DNA from: Marinobacter sp. X15-166B
GTDB lineage: Bacteria > Pseudomonadota > Gammaproteobacteria > Pseudomonadales > Oleiphilaceae
DNA length: 64,000 nt
Assembly: GCF_001752365.1 (NCBI RefSeq)
Contig: NZ_MEIY01000001.1
Location: 1,251,044-1,315,043 of the forward strand
Reading direction: 5' to 3'
Position 1 is the first letter of the stretch. Each line of letters begins with the position of its first letter. The position numbers and the translations under genes are program-made. The notes under the pieces are model-generated. The model was given only the letters and a program-made list of their open reading frames with translations. It made no database searches and was not told the DNA's origin. Of the stretch, positions 16,687 through 25,372 are shown piece by piece.

Positions 16687-17525
16687 TGCTGGATGACTTC
16701 CTGATCAGGGCGGCGCTGGCCGGCGTTGGGGTGTCACTGGCCGCCGCGCCTCTGGGCTGCTTCATTGTGTGGCGGCGCATGGCCTATTTCGGCGACGCCA
16801 CCGCCCACGCGGCCATGCTGGGCGTGGCCCTGTCGCTGACCTTGTCCACGCCCATTTTTGCCGGGGTGCTGCTCATCTCCCTGCTGATGGCGGTGACCGT
16901 CTCGACCCTGAGCGGGCGGGGCTATGCCATGGATACGCTGCTGGGTGTCATGGCCCACTCTGCGCTGGCCGTGGGGCTGGTCGCCGTGTCGTTTCTGTCT
17001 GGCGTGCGCATCAATCTGATGGCCTATCTGTTCGGCGATATCCTTGCGGTTGGCAGGACCGACCTGGCCATCATCTGGGGCGGCGCCTTGCTGGTGCTTG
17101 TGCTGGTCGGTTATCGCTGGTCCGCCCTGCTGCTGTCGACCCTGAGCCCGGATCTGGCGCTGGCCAGCGGTATTTCGCCGCGCCGGGAACAGCTGGTGCT
17201 GACCATCGCGCTGGCCATTGTGGTGGCGGTGTCTATTAAGGTGGTGGGCGTACTCCTTATTGCCTCCATGCTGATCATACCGGCCGCCAGCGCCCGCCGC
17301 TTCAGCCGAACGCCGGAAGCCATGGCCCTGATGGCCGCCGTCATTGGCGCCTGTGCGAGCGTGTCCGGTTTGACGCTGTCCTACCACTTCGACTCGCCGA
17401 CTGGCCCGACGATTGTCTGTGTTGTAGCCTTGTTGTTCGTCGTTTTGAATGCGGCCCATGCCGTCACCCGGCGCATGAGGGCGGCTCACGAGCACCCAAC
17501 ACCTTGTTTGGACCGTCAGGATTGA
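16683..17525 (+). CDS. znuB: Zinc ABC transporter permease ZnuB
   Basis: 280-residue inner-membrane protein of the ABC-3 family with about eight hydrophobic helices. The family segments G-D-A-T-A-H-A-A-M-L-G-V-A (with the G-D-x-x-x-H motif), A-Y-L-F-G-D-I-L-A-V and L-L-I-A-S-M-L-I-I-P-A-A are present. It starts inside the end of znuC and is followed after eight bases by an M23 peptidase gene in the same direction. Together with ZnuA and ZnuC it forms the high-affinity zinc importer. Confidence 0.95.
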   Translation: MMLDDFLIRAALAGVGVSLAAAPLGCFIVWRRMAYFGDATAHAAMLGVALSLTLSTPIFAGVLLISLLMAVTVSTLSGRGYAMDTLLGVMAHSALAVGLVAVSFLSGVRINLMAYLFGDILAVGRTDLAIIWGGALLVLVLVGYRWSALLLSTLSPDLALASGISPRREQLVLTIALAIVVAVSIKVVGVLLIASMLIIPAASARRFSRTPEAMALMAAVIGACASVSGLTLSYHFDSPTGPTIVCVVALLFVVLNAAHAVTRRMRAAHEHPTPCLDRQD

Positions 17526-17533
17526 TCCCCAAG

Positions 17534-18862
17534 ATGAACCGATATCGCGCCTTTACAGCGCTCCATACACTCACGCTTGCAGTCTGCGCGGCCGTCCTGC
17601 TGGTAACCAGCCTGACCCCCTCAAAAGCCCGATCAACTCTGTCAGGCCCGGCGGCACCGGGAGTGGCAGACGGGGAGCACCCGGATTCAGGAAAACCGCC
17701 AGCCCAAGAGGCACGTGTCGAAGAAAACCGTCAGACAGCGGATCACGCGGCGGATAAAACCGTGGCGTGGCAGGTGCGGCCCGGAGATGCTCTGAGTCGC
17801 ATCTTCCGTGCCCACCAGGCACCCCTGGAGGATCTGCAGCAAATTTTATTGGCAGACACCGAATACCTGTCGCTGGAAACCCTGAGGCCCGGAACCCGGC
17901 TCGACCTGACCTTTGATGGAGAGGATCGATTCACGGCGCTGACCCTGCACCTGGACCCGGCGCGAAAAGTCGTTTATACGCGGCAACAGGACGGATCCTT
18001 TGTGCACCAGGCCATCGAGGCCGACACCTATTGGGTAACCGAGGTGCTGCGGGGCACGATCAATGGCAGCTTTTACGCATCAGCCCTGCGGGCGGGCCTG
18101 AGCCGGGCACAGATTCTGTTGATCGATCAATTGCTGGGGCACGGGCTCAATTTTCGCAAAGACCTGCGCGCCGGCGACCAGTTCAGCGTAATCCTTGGTC
18201 ATGAAATGACCGGCGAGCACAGTACCGGTAACACCCGGATCGACGCCATCTCGCTGGTGCGCAGCTCCAGAACCCACAACGCCTTCCGGTTTGATGACGG
18301 CAACTACTACAATGAACACGGTGAGAGCGTGACCCCCGCTTTCCTGCGCTGGCCCACCCAAAAGCCCTACCGCGTGAGTTCACACTTCAACCTGAACCGG
18401 TTACACCCGATCACCGGGCGCCGGGCGCCCCATAACGGTGTCGACTTCGCCACACCGGTAGGCACCCCGATCCTCAGCACCGGCGACGGCATTGTCCGGC
18501 GTGTTGGCAACCATCCGTATGCAGGGAAGTACATCGACATTGACCATGGCGGCACCTACACCACCCGCTACCTCCATCTCCACAAGATTCTGGTCCGCAG
18601 AGGCGTGCAGGTACAACGCGGTCAGCGCATTGCACTGTCGGGTAATACCGGACGCAGCACCGGCCCTCACCTGCATTTTGAATTCCACATCAACGGTCGC
18701 CCGGTTGATCCCCTGACCGCCGAGATTCCCACCGCCGCCGCCATCCCCCAGGCCGCCAGCGCGCGCTTTGCGGCACAACTCAGGGAAAGGCTGGCTGTTA
18801 TGAAATACGCAGGCAGTCGGTCGGATCTGCTTACCGCCGAATCCCCCCCTTTATTCAATTGA
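17534..18862 (+). CDS. M23 (LytM-type) peptidoglycan endopeptidase, MepM-like
   Basis: 442-residue envelope protein with an N-terminal signal-anchor (hydrophobic run after M-N-R-Y-R-A), a Pro-rich linker, a LysM/OapA-like segment beginning W-Q-V-R-P-G-D-A-L-S-R-I-F, and a C-terminal M23 domain. The zinc-binding H-N-G-V-D-F and H-L-H-F-E motifs are intact, so it should cut peptidoglycan cross-links. ATG 17534, eight bases after znuB, is preferred; a TTG at 17504 would overlap znuB. E. coli mepM sits next to znuA; here the gene is moved behind znuB. Induction of a zinc-dependent peptidase with zinc uptake is a plausible reason for the linkage. Confidence 0.85.
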   Translation: MNRYRAFTALHTLTLAVCAAVLLVTSLTPSKARSTLSGPAAPGVADGEHPDSGKPPAQEARVEENRQTADHAADKTVAWQVRPGDALSRIFRAHQAPLEDLQQILLADTEYLSLETLRPGTRLDLTFDGEDRFTALTLHLDPARKVVYTRQQDGSFVHQAIEADTYWVTEVLRGTINGSFYASALRAGLSRAQILLIDQLLGHGLNFRKDLRAGDQFSVILGHEMTGEHSTGNTRIDAISLVRSSRTHNAFRFDDGNYYNEHGESVTPAFLRWPTQKPYRVSSHFNLNRLHPITGRRAPHNGVDFATPVGTPILSTGDGIVRRVGNHPYAGKYIDIDHGGTYTTRYLHLHKILVRRGVQVQRGQRIALSGNTGRSTGPHLHFEFHINGRPVDPLTAEIPTAAAIPQAASARFAAQLRERLAVMKYAGSRSDLLTAESPPLFN

Positions 18863-18897
18863 CGCCCTGTTGCGGGTCAGGCACCGCGGGCGACCGA

Positions 18898-20127
18898 TCA
18901 AACCGCTGGTTGCAGGCGCGGCAGCTTGATCGAAATCAGGGTCGCCAGCAGCAGGAACACCAGGGAGATCCACAAACACGCCTGCAACCCGGCACTGCCC
19001 TGACCGGCCAGCTGAAACACCCAGCCCGACAGCAAGGTTCCGAGCAGGCGCCCCATGGCATTGGACATGTAGTAGAAACCCACGTCCAGCGAGACCCCGT
19101 CCCGGCCGGCATAGCTGACAATCAGGTAGCTGTGCAGCGAGGAGTTAACGGCAAACACCGCGCCAAACAACAGCAGGCCGCCGATCAGCACGGTGGCGGG
19201 GTCCAGCTCAAACAGCAGTCCCAGCGCGATCAGCCCCGGTAACAGGGTCAGCAACGCCGCCCAGCCGGTCGCAGCACGGCCGTCGGGAACCTTGCCCGCC
19301 GCCTTGCCGGTCAATTTCGGTGCCAGCGCCTGCACCAGGCCGTAGCCGATCACCCACAGGGCGAGAAAGCCACCGGTCTGGCTGTGGTTCCAGCCCAAGG
19401 TCTGCGCCAGAAACACCGGCAAGGCCACCACAAACCAGACATCCCGGGCACCGAACAGGAACATCCGCGCCGCCGACAGAATGTTGATGGCGGGGCTTTT
19501 GGAGAGAATGTCGCGGAATTTGGGTTTGTGTTGGGCCTTACCCAGCTCCGCTTTCAGCAGCACCAGACTCAACAGCCACACCAGCGCCAGGGCCGTGGCC
19601 ATGGATGCCACGGCACCGGCAAACCCCAACCCCATCAACAAGGCCCCACCAAGAAAAAAGCCCGCGCCCTTGAGCGCGTTCTTGGAGCCGGTCAGAATCG
19701 CCACCCACTGATAGAGTTTGCCCTGCGCATCCGCCGGTACCAGCAGCTTGATCGAGCTTTTGGCGCTCATCTTGTTCAGGTCTTTGGCGATGCCGGACAG
19801 CGCCTGCGCCGCCATCACCCAGGGCACGGTCAGCCAGGCGGCGGGCACCAGCAACATGGCCAGGGCAGCCACCTGCAGCAGCAACCCCGCGTTCATGGTG
19901 CGGTTGAGGCCCAGATGAGCCCCCAACCAGCCCCCCAGCAGATTGGTGATCACCCCGAAGATTTCGTAGAACAGAAACAACAGCGCGATTTCCAGCGGTG
20001 CATAGCCCAAACCATGAAAGTGCAGCACCACCAGCATGCGCAGCGCGCCGTCGGTCAGGGTAAAGGCCCAGTAATTGCCGGTCACCACCAGATACTGACG
20101 GATGGCGGGGGTGAGCTGGCTCAGCAT
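18898..20127 (-). CDS. arsJ: Organoarsenical efflux transporter ArsJ (MFS)
   Basis: 409-residue major-facilitator protein with about 12 hydrophobic helices. The start (Q-Y-L-V-V-T-G-N-Y-W-A-F-T-L-T-D-G-A-L-R-M) and the segment G-I-A-K-D-L-N-K-M-S-A-K-S-S are characteristic of ArsJ. In the known pathway the partner GAPDH forms 1-arseno-3-phosphoglycerate from arsenate and ArsJ exports it, after which it decays to arsenate outside. It follows the GAPDH gene with no gap, which supports the assignment, and is the last gene of the ars operon. Confidence 0.92.
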   Translation of the reverse strand: MLSQLTPAIRQYLVVTGNYWAFTLTDGALRMLVVLHFHGLGYAPLEIALLFLFYEIFGVITNLLGGWLGAHLGLNRTMNAGLLLQVAALAMLLVPAAWLTVPWVMAAQALSGIAKDLNKMSAKSSIKLLVPADAQGKLYQWVAILTGSKNALKGAGFFLGGALLMGLGFAGAVASMATALALVWLLSLVLLKAELGKAQHKPKFRDILSKSPAINILSAARMFLFGARDVWFVVALPVFLAQTLGWNHSQTGGFLALWVIGYGLVQALAPKLTGKAAGKVPDGRAATGWAALLTLLPGLIALGLLFELDPATVLIGGLLLFGAVFAVNSSLHSYLIVSYAGRDGVSLDVGFYYMSNAMGRLLGTLLSGWVFQLAGQGSAGLQACLWISLVFLLLATLISIKLPRLQPAV

Positions 20128-21129
20128 TTACGCGCGTCCCACCTTCAGTGCCAGCTCCGCGGTACGGTTGGCGTAGCCCCATTCGTTGTCGTACCAGGCG
20201 TAGATTTTTACCTGGGTGCCATGCACCACCAGGGTGGAGAGCGCATCGATGATGCTGGAGCGCGGATCCGTCTGGTAGTCGATCGACACCAGCGGGCGTT
20301 CTTCATAGCCCAGAATGCCACGCAGCTCCCCCCCGGCCGCAGCTTTCAGCAGGGCGTTGACCTCTTCCGCGGTGGTGGTTCGTTCGACTTCAAACACACA
20401 GTCGGTGATCGAGGCGTTAGCCAGCGGCACACGGATAGCGTGACCGTCCAACTTGCCCTGCAGTTCCGGAAAAATCCGGGTGATCGCGGTGGCCGAGCCG
20501 GTGGTGGTGGGGATCAGACTCAGGCCACAGGCACGGGCCCGGCGCAGATCCTTGTGGGGCGCATCCAGAATGGTCTGGGTGTTGGTGATACTGTGTATGG
20601 TGGTCATGGAGCCATGCCTGATGCCCAGCTGCTCGTGGATCACCTTGACCACCGGTGCCAGACAGTTGGTGGTGCAGGAGGCCGCGGTGACGATCGAATG
20701 CACTGCCGGGTCATACAGATGATCGTTGACCCCCATGACCACATCGAGCACCCCCTCTTCCTTCACCGGTGCGGTGACCACCACCCGTTTCACCCCCTGA
20801 TCCAGATAGGCCTGGAGCACCTCTTGTGTCTTCATCTTGCCGGAGGCCTCAATCACCAGATCGCAGCCGGACCAATCGGTTGCTGCGATGGCCGTGTTGC
20901 GGCTGACCGTGGCCCGCCGGTCACCGATCTGCATTACTTCGCCGTCGGCCGTGGCCTCGTATTGCCAGCGTCCATGCACCGAATCGAAATTCAGCAGGTG
21001 TGCCAGGGTGGCCGCATCGCCGGCGGGGTCGTTGATGTGTACCAGCTCGACGTCCTTTTGTTCATAGAGCGCACGCAGGGTCAAACGCCCCATGCGGCCG
21101 AAACCGTTGATTCCGATTTTAATGGTCAT
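20128..21129 (-). CDS. ArsJ-associated glyceraldehyde-3-phosphate dehydrogenase
   Basis: 333-residue GAPDH with the NAD-binding G-I-N-G-F-G-R-M-G at residues 6-14 and catalytic Cys152 in S-C-T-T-N-C. Location between acr3 and arsJ marks it as the detoxification paralogue rather than the glycolytic enzyme: with arsenate in place of phosphate it makes 1-arseno-3-phosphoglycerate, the ArsJ substrate. It is otherwise a standard GAPDH by motif, and its NAD preference fits N-D-P at the end of the second strand. The stop of this gene directly abuts the arsJ start. Confidence 0.92.
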   Translation of the reverse strand: MTIKIGINGFGRMGRLTLRALYEQKDVELVHINDPAGDAATLAHLLNFDSVHGRWQYEATADGEVMQIGDRRATVSRNTAIAATDWSGCDLVIEASGKMKTQEVLQAYLDQGVKRVVVTAPVKEEGVLDVVMGVNDHLYDPAVHSIVTAASCTTNCLAPVVKVIHEQLGIRHGSMTTIHSITNTQTILDAPHKDLRRARACGLSLIPTTTGSATAITRIFPELQGKLDGHAIRVPLANASITDCVFEVERTTTAEEVNALLKAAAGGELRGILGYEERPLVSIDYQTDPRSSIIDALSTLVVHGTQVKIYAWYDNEWGYANRTAELALKVGRA

Positions 21130-21159
21130 GATATTGCTCCGGTTGATGATGGGCTGAGT

Positions 21160-21258
21160 TCAGAATACAGAAACCTTGGCCCAGTGGCTGCACGCCTTCG
21201 GCGGCAACGCCTGCATGGCCGCAGCCCACTCTTCAGGTGAGTGAGAGGTGACGGTCAT
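21160..21258 (-). CDS. Possible 32-residue protein in the ars operon
   Basis: Small leftward frame starting 12 bases after the acr3 stop and ending 31 bases before the GAPDH start. AAGAGG lies about eight bases before the ATG, within the acr3 3' end, an arrangement typical of coupled translation. The peptide begins M-T-V-T-S-H-S-P-E-E-W and carries one Cys (P-P-K-A-C-S-H-W). I recognise no family. It may be a real small protein, a leader affecting GAPDH-arsJ expression, or chance. Confidence 0.3.
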   Translation of the reverse strand: MTVTSHSPEEWAAAMQALPPKACSHWAKVSVF

Positions 21259-21269
21259 AAGCGATCCTC

Positions 21270-22289
21270 TTAATGGGCATACCAGGGGCGCGTTTTATTG
21301 ACGAAATACACCAGCGACAGCATGACTGGCACCTCCACCAACACGCCGACCACAGTCGCCAGGGCCGCACCCGAGTGCAAGCCGAACAGCGAGATTGCCA
21401 CCGCCACCGCCAGCTCGAAGAAGTTGGAGGTGCCGATCATGCAGGCGGGAGCCGCCACCTTATGGGGCAGGCGCAACCACCAGGCGGCCGCGTAGGCGAT
21501 CATGAAAATACCGTAGGTCTGGATCAGCAGTGGGATGGCGATCATGCCGATGGTCTGCGGCTGGGCCAGAATGGTTTCCGCCTGAAAACCGAACAGCAGC
21601 ACCACCGTAGCCAGCAGGCCCAGAATCGACCAGGGCTTCAGGGTACGCAGAAGTCCGTCGAGTCTGGCGCCATCGCCGTTGCGCTCCATCCGGTGTCGCG
21701 TCCAGACCCCGGCGACCAGCGGCAGCACCACATAGAGCACCACCGACAGCAACAGGGTTTCCCAGGGCACATGGATATCGCTGACGCCCAACAGAAAGGC
21801 GGCAATCGGTGCAAACGCGAAAATCATGATGACGTCGTTCACCGAGACCTGCACCAGAGTGTAGTTGGCATCCCCCCGGGTCAGCTGGCTCCAGACGAAC
21901 ACCATGGCGGTACAGGGCGCCACACCCAGCAGGATCATGCCGGCGATGTACTCGCCGGCGGTTTGCGGATCCACCCAGTCGGCAAAAATCACGCGGAAGA
22001 ACAGCCAGCCCAGCGCGGCCATGGTAAATGGCTTGATCAGCCAGTTAATAACCAGGGTCAGCACCAACCCCTTCGGCTTCTTGCCGACATCCTTGATCGA
22101 GCTGAAGTCGATCTGCACCATCATCGGGTAGATCATTACCCAGATAAGCACCGCCACCGCCAGATTGACGTGGGCAAACTCCAGCCGGGCAATCCCCCCA
22201 AAGAGCCCGGGAACCAGATTGCCCAATGTCACCCCGGCAAGCATACACAGGCCCACCCAAAGGGTGAGGTAACGTTCAAAAATCCCCAT
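21270..22289 (-). CDS. acr3: Arsenite efflux permease Acr3
   Basis: 339-residue inner-membrane protein of the BASS superfamily with ten hydrophobic helices. The essential Cys in G-V-A-P-C-T-A-M-V is at residue 126, and the P-M-M-V-Q-I-D-F segment and [13 protein letters not shown] are Acr3 signatures. It exports arsenite produced by the upstream ArsC. It lies 61 bases downstream of the arsC-arsR fusion and is preceded by a GGAG-like site. It is unrelated to the 12-helix ArsB family. Confidence 0.94.
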   Translation of the reverse strand: MGIFERYLTLWVGLCMLAGVTLGNLVPGLFGGIARLEFAHVNLAVAVLIWVMIYPMMVQIDFSSIKDVGKKPKGLVLTLVINWLIKPFTMAALGWLFFRVIFADWVDPQTAGEYIAGMILLGVAPCTAMVFVWSQLTRGDANYTLVQVSVNDVIMIFAFAPIAAFLLGVSDIHVPWETLLLSVVLYVVLPLVAGVWTRHRMERNGDGARLDGLLRTLKPWSILGLLATVVLLFGFQAETILAQPQTIGMIAIPLLIQTYGIFMIAYAAAWWLRLPHKVAAPACMIGTSNFFELAVAVAISLFGLHSGAALATVVGVLVEVPVMLSLVYFVNKTRPWYAH

Positions 22290-22350
22290 TTACTTCATAC
22301 TCCCTCTGTGCAGGAAACGGCTTGACGGCCGTGTCGGTTGAGCGTTTGTA

Positions 22351-23142
22351 TCAAAGGTCATGCACCGGCTCCTGGTCGCAGATGCTGCCCTGAGGTGAGG
22401 GGCGGCCAGGCATGGCGCTCAGGCGGGCCCGGGGGAGTTCCAGCAATGGCGTACTGTGCTCCAGCGTGGTTCGCAGGATGTCCCGCATCCAGTCGTTCAG
22501 CAGCGGATGAATGCGATAAAACACCCATTGCCCCTGGCGTCGATCCAGCAACAGGCCCACTTTGCGCAGTTGACCCAGATGCCTTGAAATCCTGGGCTGT
22601 GGCAACTCCAGTGCCGCCATCAGTTCACAGACACACAACTCCCCTTCCTGCTCGATTAGCAACAAACTCAGCAGACGGGTGTCATCGGCCAGGGATTTAA
22701 AAAAATCCACCGGTTGTATCGACTTCAGCTCTGACTTGACGTCCTTGCTGTTGACCCGCACAAACAGGCGTATCCGTTCACCAATGTCCTCCAGGGTGCG
22801 CGCAAACGCCTTGGGATCGCTACTGATTTTGGGGTCGGGGAAGTCCCACGCCATCACCACACCGCGGCCAGGCCAGTGCCGGCACTCCATGTGCGCCTTG
22901 TCGCACAAGCTGATCACGAAGTCGAAATGCTGATCCGCAAGACTCCCGATGGACTTGGACGCCAGTCCCGTAGTTGCCAGCCCGTAATCCTGCAACGCCT
23001 TCAGGGTACGCGGATCGATAACGGAAGGTTCGGTGCCGGCGCTGAACACCTCGAAACGGTCACTGGCCAGGTGGCGCAGCAAGGCTTCCGCCATCTGCGA
23101 ACGAGCCGAATTGGCCGTACACACAAACAGTACCCGTTGCAT
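22351..23142 (-). CDS. Arsenate reductase-ArsR regulator fusion protein
   Basis: 263-residue fusion. Residues 1-130 are a low-molecular-weight-phosphatase-type ArsC, with Cys8 in the P-loop C-T-A-N-S-A-R-S and the relay pair Cys80 and Cys87 at thioredoxin-coupled ArsC spacing. Residues about 145-225 are an ArsR winged helix, with a Cys-Val-Cys pair (170/172) at the start of the E-L-M-A-A-L-E helix and P-Q-P-R-I-S-R-H-L-G-Q-L-R as recognition helix. A 35-residue tail ends with another Cys. ATG 23142 follows GGAGAGGG at good spacing. It is the first gene of the ars operon and should reduce arsenate and repress its own promoter. Confidence 0.93.
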   Translation of the reverse strand: MQRVLFVCTANSARSQMAEALLRHLASDRFEVFSAGTEPSVIDPRTLKALQDYGLATTGLASKSIGSLADQHFDFVISLCDKAHMECRHWPGRGVVMAWDFPDPKISSDPKAFARTLEDIGERIRLFVRVNSKDVKSELKSIQPVDFFKSLADDTRLLSLLLIEQEGELCVCELMAALELPQPRISRHLGQLRKVGLLLDRRQGQWVFYRIHPLLNDWMRDILRTTLEHSTPLLELPRARLSAMPGRPSPQGSICDQEPVHDL

Positions 23143-23161
23143 TGCACCCTCTCCAAGCCAC

Positions 23162-23199
23162 TTTTCGGTGACAATACATACCGAAAACGAGATATGCAA
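23162..23199 (-). promoter_or_regulatory. Candidate ars operon promoter with ArsR operator
   Basis: Perfect 8-bp inverted repeat TTTTCGGT (23162-23169) and ACCGAAAA (23180-23187), ten bases apart, 20-45 bases before the arsC-arsR start. Read leftward, TTGCAT (23194-23199) and TATTGT (23171-23176) with a 17-base spacer form a modest σ70 promoter whose -10 lies inside the repeat. This fits autorepression by the fused ArsR domain. Confidence 0.6.
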
Positions 23200-23465
23200 T
23201 AAAACGAATATATTTTTTTTCGATTACAACAGTGCAGACGACGCCACGGATACTGGCAGGCCTGCGAGCGGCCAATGGCACGGCCAGAGAACAGGGCCAA
23301 GCTGGCCTGATCCCTGAACTTGACAAGGGGGTCGAGAAGCGAAAACAGTTCCGGATCGGAAAGGAAAAGAGACTAATGGAAGTCCCGGGGCCGGGCAGGC
23401 AGTGCGAACACCAGCCACCGACGGTTGACAGGTTCAACCTGAGCGATGGCCGGCGGGGGTGAGCG
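23200..23465. other. Intergenic region between ars operon and glmS, no gene seen
   Basis: Together with the ars promoter this leaves 323 bases without a recognisable gene. It starts with a T-rich run and otherwise has short frames on both strands with no family features. It carries no obvious terminator for glmS. Confidence 0.6.
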
Positions 23466-25298
23466 TTACTCCACCGTCACACTCTTGGCCAGATTGCGCG
23501 GCTGGTCCACATCGGTGCCTTTCAATACGGCGACGTGGTAGGACAGCAGCTGCAGCGGCAGGGTGTACACGATCGGTGCGGTGATGGGGTGCACCGAGGG
23601 GATTTCCAGCACGTGCAGGCCGGGCTCCGCCTTCACCTCGGCGGCCTGATCGGCGAACACGAACAGCTCGCCGCCGCGGGCGCGCACTTCTTCCATGTTG
23701 GACTTCAGCTTTTCCAGCATCTCGTTGTTGGGCGCCACGGTGACCACCGGCATGTCGCTGTCAACCAGCGCCAGCGGGCCGTGTTTGAGTTCACCGGCGG
23801 GGTAGGCTTCGGCGTGAATGTAGGAAATCTCCTTGAGTTTCAGCGCGCCTTCCTGGGCCACCGGGTACATGCTGCCCCGGCCCAGAAACAGACTGTGCAC
23901 CTTGTCCATAAACGCCCGGCTCATCTCGGCGATGCGACCGTCCAGCGCCAGAGCGGCGGCGACCTGACCGGGCAGTTCATGCAGCGCCGCAACGATATCG
24001 GCTTCGGTGTCCTCGGACAGGCCGTTATGGCGGGCCAGCGCCAGGGTAAAGATCAGCAAGGCGGTGAGCTGGGTGGTGAACGCTTTGGTGGACGCCACGC
24101 CGATTTCCGGACCGGCCTGGGTCATGATCACCAGATCGGATTCGCGCACCAACGAACTGCCGGGCACGTTACAGATTGCCAAGGCCGCGCGGAACCCGGC
24201 CTGTTTGGCCTGCCGCAACGCGGCCAGGGTGTCGGCGGTTTCGCCGGACTGGGAAATGCACAGGAACAGGGTGTCCGGCTGGATCACGTGTTTGCGATAG
24301 CGGAACTCGGACGCCACTTCCACCGAACAGGGGATGCCGGCCAGCTCTTCGATCCAGTAACGGGCCACCATGCCGGCGTGGTAGCTGGTGCCGCAGGCGA
24401 TGATCTGCACGTGCCGAACCTGTTCCAGCAGGCGCTCCGCAGCGGTCCCCAAGGCCTGTTCCAGCACGCGGTTGTGGGTCAGACGGCCGGCCATGGTGGC
24501 CTGAATCACCTGCGGCTGTTCGTAGATCTCCTTCAACATGAAGTGGCGGTATTCACCCTTGTCGGCCGCTTCAGTGCCATGCTCGAAGCGGTTGACCGGA
24601 CGCTCACCGGGGCGGCCATCCCGATCCCACACGGTGACCCGGTCCTTGCGGATCTCGGCGACATCGCCTTCCTCCAGCACCATGAAACGGTCGGTCACCG
24701 GCAACAGCGCCAGCTGGTCGGAGGCAATGAAGTGCTCGCCGATGCCCACACCGATCACCAGCGGGCTGCCCTCCCGGCAGACAATCAGGTGTTCGGGTTC
24801 GTCGGCGTGCATCACCGCCAGGGCGTAGGCGCCCCGCAGCTGGCTGATGGCGGCCTTGACGGCTTCCAGCAAGGAGGTCGCAGTCTGCAGTTGTTGATGA
24901 ATCAGATGGACGACCACTTCGGTGTCGGTCTGCGAGCTGAACTCATAGCCCGCCGCCCGCAGGGTCTCCCGCAGTTCCTGGTAGTTCTCAATGATGCCGT
25001 TGTGGACAATCGCCAGGCGCTCGCCGGACATGTGTGGGTGGGCGTTCACCCGGGAAGGCTCCCCGTGGGTGGCCCAGCGGGTATGGGCGATGCCGACCGT
25101 GCCGCTGCAGGGCGATTGCGCCACCGCGTCGGCCAGGGCCGCCACTTTGCCCACTTCCCGGGCCCGCTGGATGGCGCCATTGTTGCCGAGCACCGCCATA
25201 CCGGCGGAGTCGTACCCGCGGTATTCCAGCCGCCGCAGGCCTTCCAGCAAGATTCCTTCCACATCCCGTTCCGAGACTGCGCCTACAATTCCACACAT
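23466..25298 (-). CDS. glmS: Glucosamine-6-phosphate synthase GlmS
   Basis: 610-residue cytoplasmic enzyme that makes glucosamine-6-phosphate from fructose-6-phosphate and glutamine, the entry step to UDP-GlcNAc. The N-terminal glutaminase begins M-C-G-I-V-G-A with the nucleophile Cys2. Two SIS sugar-isomerase domains follow (C-G-T-S-Y-H-A-G-M ... S-Q-S-G-E-T-A-D-T), and the C-terminus [11 protein letters not shown] is the family end. Length is normal. It lies 74 bases downstream of glmU, whose product acts later in the same pathway. No glmS ribozyme is expected in a gammaproteobacterium and none was noticed. Confidence 0.97.
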   Translation of the reverse strand: MCGIVGAVSERDVEGILLEGLRRLEYRGYDSAGMAVLGNNGAIQRAREVGKVAALADAVAQSPCSGTVGIAHTRWATHGEPSRVNAHPHMSGERLAIVHNGIIENYQELRETLRAAGYEFSSQTDTEVVVHLIHQQLQTATSLLEAVKAAISQLRGAYALAVMHADEPEHLIVCREGSPLVIGVGIGEHFIASDQLALLPVTDRFMVLEEGDVAEIRKDRVTVWDRDGRPGERPVNRFEHGTEAADKGEYRHFMLKEIYEQPQVIQATMAGRLTHNRVLEQALGTAAERLLEQVRHVQIIACGTSYHAGMVARYWIEELAGIPCSVEVASEFRYRKHVIQPDTLFLCISQSGETADTLAALRQAKQAGFRAALAICNVPGSSLVRESDLVIMTQAGPEIGVASTKAFTTQLTALLIFTLALARHNGLSEDTEADIVAALHELPGQVAAALALDGRIAEMSRAFMDKVHSLFLGRGSMYPVAQEGALKLKEISYIHAEAYPAGELKHGPLALVDSDMPVVTVAPNNEMLEKLKSNMEEVRARGGELFVFADQAAEVKAEPGLHVLEIPSVHPITAPIVYTLPLQLLSYHVAVLKGTDVDQPRNLAKSVTVE

Positions 25299-25372
25299 GT
25301 GCTGGTCACCTATTGCTGCAATTTCGTCTGTAAATTAGCCGGTTCCTGAGCCCGCTGCCCGGTAACGGACGG

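Noticed and set aside
19384..21240. 618-codon rightward frame opposite arsJ and the GAPDH gene
   Set aside because: It is antisense to two well-supported genes, has no family features and reflects high GC; similar shadows occur opposite glmS, mnmG, the RND pump, ilvD and FAN1.
23232..23462. 76-codon rightward frame between ars operon and glmS
   Set aside because: No ribosome site, no recognisable family and unusual composition; the leftward frames over the same stretch are equally plain.
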